In this document: positions 17,511 through 25,491 of the stretch, piece by piece | Layout of the letters: every line of letters begins with the position of its first letter | How positions within the stretch are numbered: the first letter of the stretch is position 1 | Assembly: GCF_002286965.1 (NCBI RefSeq) | Contig: NZ_NSKD01000002.1 | Coordinates: forward strand, 558,001-622,000 | DNA length: 64,000 nucleotides | Direction: 5' to 3' | From: Halovibrio salipaludis | Lineage (GTDB): Bacteria > Pseudomonadota > Gammaproteobacteria > Pseudomonadales > Oleiphilaceae | The notes under the pieces: model-generated | What the model saw: only the letters and a program-made list of their open reading frames with translations | What the model was told of the DNA's origin: nothing | The model's database searches: none | Made by a program: the position numbers and the translations under genes

Positions 17511-20500
17511 CGGTTGATTACGCTGAACTCCACTGCCTCAGCAATTTCAGCTTCCTGCGCGGCGCCTCCCATCCGGAGGAACTGGTCGAGGAAGCCGACC
17601 GGCTGGGCTATCAGGCCCTGGCGCTGACCGATGAATGCTCACTGGCCGGCGTTGTCCGGGCCCATGCCAGGGCCCGTTCACTGGCGCTGACCCTGTTGGT
17701 CGGCAGCGAGATACAGCTGCAGGACCTGCCCGGCACCCTGGTGCTGATCGCCCCGGACCGCCAGGGCTACGCCGCGCTCAGCCAGCTCATCACCCGCGGG
17801 CGCCGGCGCAGCAACAAGGGCCATTACCGGCTCTGGTCCGATGACCTGGAACTCTGCCGGAACCAGTGCCTGGCCCTGTGGCGCCCCGGCTTCAACCAGG
17901 CGGACGACGAGCACGGCCGCCAGCTCATGGCGCTGTTTCCCGGCCTGCGGCTGATGGCCGAACGCCCCCTGGCCCAGAACGACCGCCAGCGCCTGCACTG
18001 GCTGGAACAGCTCTCGGTGAGACTGGGGTGTGCGGTGGTGGCCACGGGTAATGTCCTGATGCACCGGCGCCGGCGCAAACCCCTGCAGGACCTGGTCACC
18101 GCCATCCGCCTGGGCCGCCCCCTGCCGGAGGCCGCCGACCACCTGCAGGGCAATGCCGAAGCCTACCTGCGCCCACGCGAGCGACTCGCGCGCCTGTTCC
18201 CCCCTGCCTGGATCCGTGAAACCCTGAACCTGGTCCGGGAGTGTCGTTTCGGTCTGGACGAACTGCGCTACGAATACCCCGGCGAGCTGGTGCCCGAGGG
18301 CCATACACCCACCACCTGGCTGCGGGAACTGGTTGAACAGGGCCGTCACTGGCGCTTCCCGGACGGCGTTCCGGATACCATTGAGCGCCAGCTCAGCCAT
18401 GAGCTTGAGCTGATCGAGTCACTGGCCTACGAGCCCTTCTTCCTGACCATCCATGACATCGTCCGGTTCGCCCGCGAGCGCGGCATTCTCTGCCAGGGAC
18501 GGGGCTCGGCCGCGAACTCCGTGGTCTGCTACTGTCTGGGCATCACCGAGGTGGACCCCCGGCAGATCAACCTGCTGCTGGAACGCTTCATCTCGAAAGA
18601 GCGCGACGAGCCCCCGGACATTGACGTGGACTTCGAGCATGAGCGCCGCGAGGAGGTCATCCAGTACATCTACCGCAAGTACGGGCGCGAACGCGCCGCC
18701 CTGGCCGCTACCGTCATCTGCTACCGCCCGCGCAGCGCCCTGCGCGATGCCGGTAAGGCCCTGGGACTGGATCCGGTGCACATCGAACAGCTGGTCCAGG
18801 GTATCGACTGGCGCGACGGCGAGGATGACTGGGAGCAGCAGCTGCGCCGCAAGGGCCTGCTGGACGATCAGGGCCCTGCCCGTCACCTGCTGCCACTGGC
18901 GCGCGAACTCATCGGCTTCCCGCGCCACCTCTCCCAGCATGTAGGGGGATTCGTCATCGCCTCGGAACGGGTCGCCGATCTGGTCCCGGTGGAGAACGCC
19001 GCCATGGCCGGGCGCACCGTCATCCAGTGGGACAAGGACGACCTGGAAGCCCTGGGCCTGCTCAAGGTGGATGTGCTGTCCCTGGGTATGCTCACGGTTA
19101 TCCGCAAGGCCCTGGCGATGGTGGGCGAGCGTGGCGGCCCGGCCAGCCTGGCCGACGTCCCGCCGGAATGCCCGGCGGTCTACCGCATGCTCCAGAGAGG
19201 GCACAGCATGGGTGTATTCCAGGTGGAATCCCGGGCCCAGATGAGCATGCTGCCGCGCCTGAAGCCCCGCGAGTATTACGACCTGGTGGTACAGGTCGCC
19301 ATCGTCCGCCCCGGCCCCATACAGGGGAACATGGTGCACCCCTACCTGCAGCGCCGGAATGCGCCGGACAACGTGCCCTACGCGGACGACCGCATCCGCG
19401 AGGTGCTCAAGCCCACTCTGGGGGTGCCCATCTTCCAGGAACAGGTCATCCGGCTCGCCATGGTGGCAGCCGGCTTCAGCGCCGGTGAGGCTGACCAGCT
19501 GCGCCGGGCCATGGCCGCCTGGAAGCGTCACGGCGACCTCTCCCGGTTCCGGGAAAAGCTCATCGATGGTATGAACAGTAACGATTACAGCACTGAATTC
19601 GCGGAAAATCTCTACCGTCAGATGAAGGGCTTTGGCGGTTATGGCTTTCCGGAATCCCACGCCGCCAGCTTCGCCCTGCTGGTCTACGTCAGCGCCTGGC
19701 TCAAGTGCCATCACCCGGCGGCCTTTCTGTGCGCCCTGCTCAACAGCCAGCCCATGGGGTTCTACTCGCCATCGCAGCTGGTCCAGAACGCCCGGCGGGA
19801 AGGCGTCGAGGTGCGGCCCGTGGACATCAACCAGAGCCATGAGGCACACCGCCTGGAGGACGACGGCGACACCCCCGCCGTGCGTCTGGGCCTGAGGCTG
19901 ATCGACAGCCTCGGCCGGGACGCCGCCCTGCGCGTGGTTGAATGCCGCCCCTGTGGCGGTTACACCAGCCTGCAGGAGCTGCGGCGGCGTACGGGGCTCG
20001 CCAGCCCCGATCTGGAAGCCCTGGCCGCCAGCGGTGCCCTGCAGCCACTGAGCGGCAACCGCCACCAGGCCCGCTGGGACCTGCTGGAACCGGATCATCC
20101 CCTGCCACTGGCGGGGGATGGAGGGCAACCGCCGCGGGATTCCCGCTCCCGCATGCCGGCCCCCGACGAGGCCCAGCGGACGCTCGAGGACTGCACCAGT
20201 CTCGGGCTCACACTGGAACGCCATCCACTGGCCCAGCTGCGGGACCGGGGCCGACTCCGTCACTGCCTTCGGGCCGTGGATCTGGAGAACGCCGAAAGCA
20301 GCCGGCCCGTGGCTGTATCAGGACTTGTCACCGGCCGACAGCGCCCCGGTTCCGCCGCCGGCGTTACTTTCGTGACCCTTGAGGACGAGACCGGCAACAT
20401 CAATGTGATCGTCTGGCGGGACACCGCCCGCTGTCAGCGCCGCCCCCTGCTCAACGCCCGGCTGTTGCAGGTCCGTGGCACCCTGGAGCGTCAGGAAGGG

Positions 20501-20584
20501 GTTATCCACGTGATTGCCGGGCGCCTGGATGACCTCAGCCATCTCATTGACAGGCTCAACGTCAGAAGCCGAGACTTCCAGTAA
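17507..20584 (+). CDS. dnaE2: Error-prone DNA polymerase DnaE2 (ImuC)
   Basis: A C-family polymerase for SOS mutagenesis. The 1025-residue protein matches the DnaE2 length. An N-terminal PHP domain (ELHCLSNFSFLRGASHPEEL, residues 6-25) leads to the catalytic core with PDIDVDFEHERRE (about 371-383), which supplies catalytic aspartates. Then come the FQVESRAQMSMLPRLKP and PGPIQGNMVHPYL segments and a C-terminal OB fold (VTFVTLEDETGNINVIVW). The start is the ATG at 17507 inside the imuB stop. A longer frame from 17393 would run inside imuB and lacks family similarity. LexA control comes from the box upstream of imuA. Confidence 0.96.
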   Translation: MTVDYAELHCLSNFSFLRGASHPEELVEEADRLGYQALALTDECSLAGVVRAHARARSLALTLLVGSEIQLQDLPGTLVLIAPDRQGYAALSQLITRGRRRSNKGHYRLWSDDLELCRNQCLALWRPGFNQADDEHGRQLMALFPGLRLMAERPLAQNDRQRLHWLEQLSVRLGCAVVATGNVLMHRRRRKPLQDLVTAIRLGRPLPEAADHLQGNAEAYLRPRERLARLFPPAWIRETLNLVRECRFGLDELRYEYPGELVPEGHTPTTWLRELVEQGRHWRFPDGVPDTIERQLSHELELIESLAYEPFFLTIHDIVRFARERGILCQGRGSAANSVVCYCLGITEVDPRQINLLLERFISKERDEPPDIDVDFEHERREEVIQYIYRKYGRERAALAATVICYRPRSALRDAGKALGLDPVHIEQLVQGIDWRDGEDDWEQQLRRKGLLDDQGPARHLLPLARELIGFPRHLSQHVGGFVIASERVADLVPVENAAMAGRTVIQWDKDDLEALGLLKVDVLSLGMLTVIRKALAMVGERGGPASLADVPPECPAVYRMLQRGHSMGVFQVESRAQMSMLPRLKPREYYDLVVQVAIVRPGPIQGNMVHPYLQRRNAPDNVPYADDRIREVLKPTLGVPIFQEQVIRLAMVAAGFSAGEADQLRRAMAAWKRHGDLSRFREKLIDGMNSNDYSTEFAENLYRQMKGFGGYGFPESHAASFALLVYVSAWLKCHHPAAFLCALLNSQPMGFYSPSQLVQNARREGVEVRPVDINQSHEAHRLEDDGDTPAVRLGLRLIDSLGRDAALRVVECRPCGGYTSLQELRRRTGLASPDLEALAASGALQPLSGNRHQARWDLLEPDHPLPLAGDGGQPPRDSRSRMPAPDEAQRTLEDCTSLGLTLERHPLAQLRDRGRLRHCLRAVDLENAESSRPVAVSGLVTGRQRPGSAAGVTFVTLEDETGNINVIVWRDTARCQRRPLLNARLLQVRGTLERQEGVIHVIAGRLDDLSHLIDRLNVRSRDFQ

Positions 20585-20607
20585 TTCCCGACTTCCGCGA
20601 GGCGCCC

Positions 20608-21102
20608 ATGGCCACCGACGCCAACGGCTACAATCCCGAACAGGACCTGACCATGATCCTGGCGCATTACCAGCCCACGTCCGTCGTACACAGCGCCGGT
20701 CTGGCCGAACAGTGCCTGCAGGAATGGCCGGAGCGACCGGCAGAGGCCGAGTGCCTGCGTCTTCCCTTCGAAGACCCCAACAGTGCCTTTCCGCTGCCAA
20801 GGCTGTTCGACCTGGCCCTGGTCACCGACACACTGGAGGAACTACCCCAGCAGCAGGGCCAGAAGCTGCTCGGCCAGCTCCGGAACATGGGCGCTACCCG
20901 GATCGCCGTCTATGTCCGCGACGGCAGCCCCTGGCGATTCCAGGATTTCATCGGCATGGGGTTCACCCGCCTCTACCACTACACCGATCCCGTGAATGCC
21001 ACACTGTTCGCCTATGACCTGGATACCTACAATTACGTGCGCGAATGGAATAATCCGGAGAACTGGGCCAATCCCGAGATGTGGGACAAGGCCCGCTGGT
21101 AG
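20608..21102 (+). CDS. Unknown 164-residue protein, DUF6231-like
   Basis: The protein resembles the uncharacterised DUF6231 family, which has a degenerate methyltransferase-like fold. The segment LFDLALVTDTLEELP looks like a SAM-fold strand 4, and RNMGATRIAVYV like strand 5, but no SAM-binding glycine motif is seen. The C-terminus is Trp/Asn-rich. The family name is from memory and tentative. It begins 23 bases after dnaE2 and ends 12 bases before the acylphosphatase gene, so all may share the SOS-controlled transcript. GAGG precedes the ATG. Confidence 0.7.
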   Translation: MATDANGYNPEQDLTMILAHYQPTSVVHSAGLAEQCLQEWPERPAEAECLRLPFEDPNSAFPLPRLFDLALVTDTLEELPQQQGQKLLGQLRNMGATRIAVYVRDGSPWRFQDFIGMGFTRLYHYTDPVNATLFAYDLDTYNYVREWNNPENWANPEMWDKARW

Positions 21103-21114
21103 GAGGACAACGCT

Positions 21115-21387
21115 ATGGCAGAGACCTGTATCCTGGCCCGGGTGGAGGGTCGCGTTCAGGGCGTAAGCTTCCGTGACAACACCCGCGCCCAGGCGCAGCG
21201 GCTGGGCGTCACCGGCTACGCCCGCAACCAGCCTGACGGCAGTGTGGAAGTACTTGCCTGCGGCGGCGAGAACGCCGTCAACCAGCTCGTGGACTGGCTC
21301 CACCAGGGCCCACCCGCCGCCTCCGTAAGCCGTGTTGAAACCCACCCCAGTGACGCCCAGCCCCCGGGCACTTTCACCATCGGCTGA
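21115..21387 (+). CDS. acyP: Acylphosphatase
   Basis: A small enzyme (90 residues) that hydrolyses carboxyl-phosphate bonds such as acetyl phosphate or carbamoyl phosphate. The signature [14 protein letters not shown] (about 10-23) carries the catalytic Arg, and [13 protein letters not shown] carries the conserved Asn. Length and motif fit the family exactly. TAGGAGGA precedes the ATG, a strong ribosome site overlapping the stop of the upstream gene. It sits between the imu cassette and lexA; any role in the SOS response would be speculation. Confidence 0.93.
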   Translation: MAETCILARVEGRVQGVSFRDNTRAQAQRLGVTGYARNQPDGSVEVLACGGENAVNQLVDWLHQGPPAASVSRVETHPSDAQPPGTFTIG

Positions 21388-21411
21388 TCCCCTTTGACAG
21401 GGCCACGCAGA

Positions 21412-21427
21412 CTGTATACATTAACAG
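21412..21427 (+). promoter_or_regulatory. LexA box 1 upstream of lexA
   Basis: CTGTATACATTAACAG fits CTGT-N8-ACAG perfectly. It is the distal of two boxes, 25 bases after the acyP stop. Confidence 0.95.
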
Positions 21428-21430
21428 TAC

Positions 21431-21446
21431 CTGTACGGAACAACAG
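21431..21446 (+). promoter_or_regulatory. LexA box 2 upstream of lexA
   Basis: CTGTACGGAACAACAG also fits CTGT-N8-ACAG, with a less AT-rich core, starting 19 bases after box 1. Two tandem boxes before lexA occur in E. coli as well and give tight autoregulation. It ends 11 bases before the lexA ATG, and a possible GTG start at 21446 would lie on its last base, which argues against that start. Confidence 0.9.
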
Positions 21447-21457
21447 TGGCCCTGACT

Positions 21458-22066
21458 ATGAACCTGACGCCAAGACAGCAACAGATTCTCGACCTGATCC
21501 GCGAGCACGTGCATTCCACGGGCTACCCGCCCACTCGGGCTGAAATCGCCAGCACCCTGGGTTTCAAGTCCGCCAACGCGGCGGAGGAACACCTCCGGGC
21601 CCTGGCCCGCAAGGGCGCCATTGAGATGGTCAAGGGCGCCAGCCGCGGCATCCGGCTCCCGGAAGTCGAGGAAAGCCCCGGCATTCCCATCGTCGGTCAG
21701 GTTGCCGCCGGCAACCCCATCCTCGCCGAGGAGAACATCGAGGATCACTGCACTCTGGAGCCCGGATTCTTCACCCCGGCAGCAGACTATTTCCTGCGGG
21801 TGCGCGGGACCAGCATGGAGAATGTGGGCATCCTCGATGGCGACCTGCTGGCCGTTCACCGCACCACGGACGTCCACAATGGCCAGATCGTTGTGGCACG
21901 GCTGGAGGATGAGGTCACCGTCAAGCGCTTCCGCCGGGAGGGCAGTACCGTCTGGCTCATTGCCGAGAATGATGAGTTCGACCCCATCCAGGTGGATCTA
22001 ACTGACACACCGCTGGATATCGAAGGGCTGGGCGTGGGCGTCATCCGCCGCGGTGATCTGCACTGA
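21458..22066 (+). CDS. lexA: SOS repressor LexA
   Basis: Represses SOS genes and self-cleaves when RecA is activated by single-stranded DNA. With the ATG at 21458 the protein is 202 residues, the E. coli length, and the functional residues fall on the E. coli numbers: cleavage site Ala84-Gly85 in VAAGNP, catalytic Ser119 in GTSMEN, Lys156 in VKRF. This agreement decides the start. The N-terminal winged helix ([15 protein letters not shown], recognition helix about 27-40) matches the E. coli class, consistent with the CTGT-N8-ACAG boxes. It is probably cotranscribed with sulA 32 bases downstream. Confidence 0.98.
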   Translation: MNLTPRQQQILDLIREHVHSTGYPPTRAEIASTLGFKSANAAEEHLRALARKGAIEMVKGASRGIRLPEVEESPGIPIVGQVAAGNPILAEENIEDHCTLEPGFFTPAADYFLRVRGTSMENVGILDGDLLAVHRTTDVHNGQIVVARLEDEVTVKRFRREGSTVWLIAENDEFDPIQVDLTDTPLDIEGLGVGVIRRGDLH

Positions 22067-22098
22067 CCCACCCCACAGAAGCTGACAGGAGCCCCATC

Positions 22099-22563
22099 AT
22101 GGAACAACTGGATCTCACCCCACAGGAACAGAGGACTACCCCTGCCACCGAGACCGTCTCGGGGACCGGCGAAGGCGGCGGGAGTCCTGCCCCGGAGGCC
22201 AACGTGACGGAGATCATCCTGCCGGAGGAGCAGATCGAGAATTTCCAGCTGCTTCTGCCGATGCTGACCCAGCTCAACCAGGAGGAACGCTGGCTGGCCT
22301 GGATCGATCCACCGGCAGGACTGGTCGGCAAGTGGCAGCAGCATCACGGCATCATCCAGCACCAGCTGCTGATCCTGCGCTCCTCGGCCCAGCACAGCGC
22401 CGAGACGCTGGCGGAAAAAGCGCTGTCAGCGGGAACCTGCCATGCCGTGGTGCTGTGGACCTCGGGGCTGAGCCGCCACAGCTATGGCCGCCTGGAGAAC
22501 GCCTCCGTACGCGGTCACAGCCATGGAGTCATACTGCGGCAGAGACAGACGCGTTCTCAGTGA
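22099..22563 (+). CDS. sulA: SOS cell-division inhibitor SulA
   Basis: Binds FtsZ and blocks septation while DNA damage persists. The 154-residue protein has a variable N-terminal third, then a SulA-like core: VTEIILPEEQIENFQLLLPMLTQL (about 36-59), a W-x-x-W segment in the next strand, and the C-terminal GHSHGVILR. It follows lexA by 32 bases with its own GACAGGAG ribosome site and no extra LexA box, so the lexA boxes should control both, as in the Pseudomonas lexA-sulA operon. The last 7 bases overlap a convergent gene. No C-terminal Lon-degron could be judged. Confidence 0.85.
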   Translation: MEQLDLTPQEQRTTPATETVSGTGEGGGSPAPEANVTEIILPEEQIENFQLLLPMLTQLNQEERWLAWIDPPAGLVGKWQQHHGIIQHQLLILRSSAQHSAETLAEKALSAGTCHAVVLWTSGLSRHSYGRLENASVRGHSHGVILRQRQTRSQ

Positions 22564-22820
22564 ACGGTCTGGTTGTAGGCGGGGGGCATGGTGTCTTCTT
22601 CTTCCATCTCCATGTCACCGATGTCATCGGTGGTGGACCCCGCTGCCTCCAGGCCGGCGGTGATCATAGCCTTGGCCACGTTCAGGTCATTGTCCTGGAG
22701 CATCTCCTTGGCTTCGTCTGAGAAACGGATCCGCACTAGGGGGGTACTTTCATCATCCGCCCGGCGCAGCGCGTACTCACCGGTGGGCAGCTGAATGATT
22801 TCCAGAAAGGATGTGGGCAT
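22557..22820 (-). CDS. Conserved small acidic protein next to sulA
   Basis: An 87-residue protein of unknown function. It begins PTSFLEIIQLPTGEYALRRADD, with a conserved-looking beta hairpin, and ends in a very acidic, Met-rich tail (DIGDMEMEEEDTMP). From memory a similar protein follows sulA in Pseudomonas, which suggests a conserved neighbourhood, but I could not check this. The ATG at 22820 is preferred over a TTG six bases upstream. It lies 12 bases after the stop of the next gene on the same strand, so the two are probably one transcript. Confidence 0.7.
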   Translation of the reverse strand: MPTSFLEIIQLPTGEYALRRADDESTPLVRIRFSDEAKEMLQDNDLNVAKAMITAGLEAAGSTTDDIGDMEMEEEDTMPPAYNQTVH

Positions 22821-22832
22821 AGACAACGCCTT

Positions 22833-23318
22833 TTACCATTGGTCATGACGTTCCACGAACGTCTCAAAATAATCCCTGAAGTCACTGATCAGTGATCGAA
22901 GGGCGTCGGGAGAGCAGTCCGGCCCTGCCGCTGCAACAGCGATCAGTGCTTCGTCACGCGGTCGCGATGCACGCCTGCCGGGCTCCTGCTGACGCGTCAG
23001 CAGTACTTCCAGCCTCGACCACCAGCTGTTACCGTCCGCGGCAGCAGCTGACAGCACCTGAACCTCACCGGGTTGGTCGCCAACCCTAGCGCGCAGGGTC
23101 GCCAGGGAATCGACATCACCCGCCTCATCACTGGCGCTTTCAGCCACCAGCTTCAGAAGGATGCCCCTGGCCTCGGCAAGCAGAGCCACAGCGCCCTGAA
23201 GCAGTGCCTCGCCCGTTACCACTGTTTTCGGAGAACCGGAGTCCTCCGAGAGACGCACCAGCTGGCCCGCCAGGGTCAGTTTTTCCCGAATCAGTGAACA
23301 CCTGTCGGCATCCGCCAT
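22833..23318 (-). CDS. Unknown 161-residue helical protein, DUF6586-like
   Basis: The protein is helical, with an N-terminal segment (DRCSLIREKLTLAGQLVRL) and a repeated Leu/Ala-rich pattern. It resembles small uncharacterised proteins found beside lexA or topA in pseudomonads (DUF6586), an assignment made from memory. The start at 23318 has GGGAG 8 bases upstream. Longer in-frame starts at 23348 and 23390 lack such sites. It is probably cotranscribed with the small acidic gene downstream and divergent from the receiver-CheC gene across a 164-base gap. Confidence 0.62.
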   Translation of the reverse strand: MADADRCSLIREKLTLAGQLVRLSEDSGSPKTVVTGEALLQGAVALLAEARGILLKLVAESASDEAGDVDSLATLRARVGDQPGEVQVLSAAAADGNSWWSRLEVLLTRQQEPGRRASRPRDEALIAVAAAGPDCSPDALRSLISDFRDYFETFVERHDQW

Positions 23319-23482
23319 CTGCGGTTCTCCCGCGCAATCACGTATGGCCATACTATCACGAACAGGCCCTGCTGACTTCCCCGCCCCCATCCACGTGAAA
23401 AATCCGTTGCGCCTGCTACCTTTCTGGGATATGTCACTGGTTCAGGCTTGATACCTCTCCAACACAACTTTCCGGAGCATCG

Positions 23483-24517
23483 ATGTCCACAGGCGTGATC
23501 ATCTGCGACGACTCCTCCATGGCACGCAAACAGATGGCCCGGGCCCTGCCCGCGGACTGGGACACCACGCTGACCTTTGTCGAGGACGGCGATGCCTGCC
23601 TTGAGGCCATCCGTGACGGCAGGGGGTCCGTCGTCTTCCTGGACCTCAACATGCCCGGCTCCGATGGATACACGGTGCTCGAGCAGGTGCACCGGGAAGA
23701 ATTGCCCGCACTTGTTCTTGTTGTTTCCGGGGACATCCAGCCCGAGGCTTACCGGCGGGTCCTCCGGCTGGGCGCTCTCAACTTCATCCGCAAACCCATT
23801 GATCCGCAGGTTCTGGCGCAGACCCTGAAGGCGTATGGACTTTACAGTCCCTCGGAGCATCAGCCGGAAGTGGAGCCAGCGCCGGCTGCGGCTGGCTCCG
23901 ATCAGGAAGTGCCCTGGCAGGACGCGCTTCAGGAGATCGCCAATATCGCCATGGGCCAGGCCGGTGACCTTCTGGCACGGCTGCTGAATGTCTTCATCAG
24001 ACTTCCCGTGCCACGCGTCAACACGCTGGCGGTATCGGAGCTGCGGATGGCGCTGAACATCACGGACTCCACTTCCAGCTGGTCGGGCGTGTGCCAGGGG
24101 TTCAACGGGGCGGGTATCGCCGGTGAGGCCCTGCTGCTTTTCAATAATGCCCGCGTGGAGACACTGTCCCAACTGCTGGGTGAGCCGGAGGAGGCCAGCA
24201 CCCGCAACAACACCGAACCTCTAATGGATCTGTCCAGCATCATGGTGGGCGCGTTCCTGCGCGGCTTCGGGCAGCAGATGGACAGGCAGTTCGGACTGAG
24301 CCACCCGGTTGTTCTGGGCACGCACCTCGACATCAGCGACCTTCTGGACGGAAGCCAGTATACCTGGCAGCAGATCCTGGCCATTGAGCTCACCTACACC
24401 ATTGAGTCCCATGATATCGAGTGCGACCTGCTCCTGCTGTTCAGTGAGGAGTCCATCCCCCCATTGCGCGAAGCCCTGAGCTGGCTTTCCGACGCCACAC
24501 CAGGAGTTTCAGCATGA
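23483..24517 (+). CDS. Response regulator with CheC-like phosphatase domain
   Basis: The 344-residue protein joins two domains. The N-terminal receiver (about 1-118) has Asp9/Asp10, phospho-acceptor Asp54 in FLDLNMPG, Ser82 and Lys104 in RKP. A Pro/Ala-rich linker (about 122-142) leads to a CheC/CheX-type domain (about 145-335). The first CheC helix keeps the phosphatase pair E151-x-x-N154 in QEIANIAMGQAG. The second site is degenerate (MDLSSIMVG, Asp249 and Ser252 in place of Glu and Asn). CheC dephosphorylates CheY~P, so this protein may control its own receiver or another. The stop overlaps the start of the diguanylate cyclase gene (ATGA), so both act together. Confidence 0.85.
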   Translation: MSTGVIICDDSSMARKQMARALPADWDTTLTFVEDGDACLEAIRDGRGSVVFLDLNMPGSDGYTVLEQVHREELPALVLVVSGDIQPEAYRRVLRLGALNFIRKPIDPQVLAQTLKAYGLYSPSEHQPEVEPAPAAAGSDQEVPWQDALQEIANIAMGQAGDLLARLLNVFIRLPVPRVNTLAVSELRMALNITDSTSSWSGVCQGFNGAGIAGEALLLFNNARVETLSQLLGEPEEASTRNNTEPLMDLSSIMVGAFLRGFGQQMDRQFGLSHPVVLGTHLDISDLLDGSQYTWQQILAIELTYTIESHDIECDLLLLFSEESIPPLREALSWLSDATPGVSA

Positions 24518-25491
24518 CGGAATCACGGAATGAACTGCATGAGTTCCACTGGATCATGGACATGCTCCAGACCATCGAGGTCGGTCTGGTTGTTCTGGAC
24601 AGCGGGTTTGGCATTCAGCTCTGGAACGGCTTCATGGAAAACCACAGCGGGCTCAGTGCCACCCGCCTCCAGGGTCGCTCCCTGTTCGAGGTTTTCCCGG
24701 ATATTCCCGAAGGCTGGCTCCGGCGCAAGGTGGAAACGGCACTGACCCTGAACATGCGCACCTTCTCGACCTGGGAGCAGCGTCCCCATCCCTTCCCGTT
24801 CCGCAACGCGCGACCGATTACGGGCACCGAGCCCTATATGTACCAGAACATCACCTTCAGCCCCCTCACCAGTGCGTCAGGGGCGGTGGACCATGTCTGC
24901 CTGGTGGTTTACGACGTGACGGACAGTGCTACGGCACGCCTCCGGATGGAACGCGCCAACGCCCGCCTGCAGCAGCAGAGCCAGAGCGACGGCCTGACCG
25001 GGCTGCTCAACCGCGGTGCCTGGGAGTCACTGCTGGCCAGCGAATTTGAACGATTCCGCCGCTACGGAAGCATCGGAACGCTGCTGATGCTCGACATTGA
25101 TCATTTCAAGCCCATTAACGATACTTGGGGACACCAGGTCGGTGACGATGTGATCCGTGCCGTTTCGGCCATGATATCGGAGCGCCTAAGACAGACGGAC
25201 ATCGCGGGTCGCTACGGAGGCGAGGAATTCGTCGTGATACTGCCGGAAACGGATATCGGGGGCGGGGAGATACTGGGCGAACGGCTGCGCCAGTCGATCA
25301 GCACCATGGAGGTGACAACCGAGGCCGGCATTGTTCAATGCACGATCAGCCTCGGCGTCGCCCAGGTGAGCAGCACCATGGCCGATCACCACCAGTGGCT
25401 GTCACAGGTCGATAAAGCACTCTATGCGGCCAAGGACAATGGCCGCAATCAGATCGCTCTTGCACAGAACCCGCACCCGGTCAGCCACTGA
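24514..25491 (+). CDS. PAS-domain diguanylate cyclase
   Basis: The 325-residue cytoplasmic protein makes cyclic di-GMP. A PAS-like sensor domain (about 12-140, with GLVVLDSGFGIQLWNG) is followed by a short coiled coil (about 143-157) and a GGDEF domain. The active-site signature is GGEEF (235-239), fully competent. An inhibitory I-site RxxD (RQTD, 226-229) stands exactly five residues before it, so product inhibition is expected. No transmembrane segment is seen. It is translationally coupled to the receiver-CheC gene. Its last 11 bases overlap the end of the convergent glutamate dehydrogenase gene. Confidence 0.93.
   Translation: MTESRNELHEFHWIMDMLQTIEVGLVVLDSGFGIQLWNGFMENHSGLSATRLQGRSLFEVFPDIPEGWLRRKVETALTLNMRTFSTWEQRPHPFPFRNARPITGTEPYMYQNITFSPLTSASGAVDHVCLVVYDVTDSATARLRMERANARLQQQSQSDGLTGLLNRGAWESLLASEFERFRRYGSIGTLLMLDIDHFKPINDTWGHQVGDDVIRAVSAMISERLRQTDIAGRYGGEEFVVILPETDIGGGEILGERLRQSISTMEVTTEAGIVQCTISLGVAQVSSTMADHHQWLSQVDKALYAAKDNGRNQIALAQNPHPVSH

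Noticed and set aside
18419-20263. Long open frame (614 codons) antisense to dnaE2
   Set aside because: Shadow of dnaE2 in a high-GC genome, with no ribosome site or family features. The same applies to long frames opposite aceA, gdhB, flhB/fliR and the chemotaxis genes.
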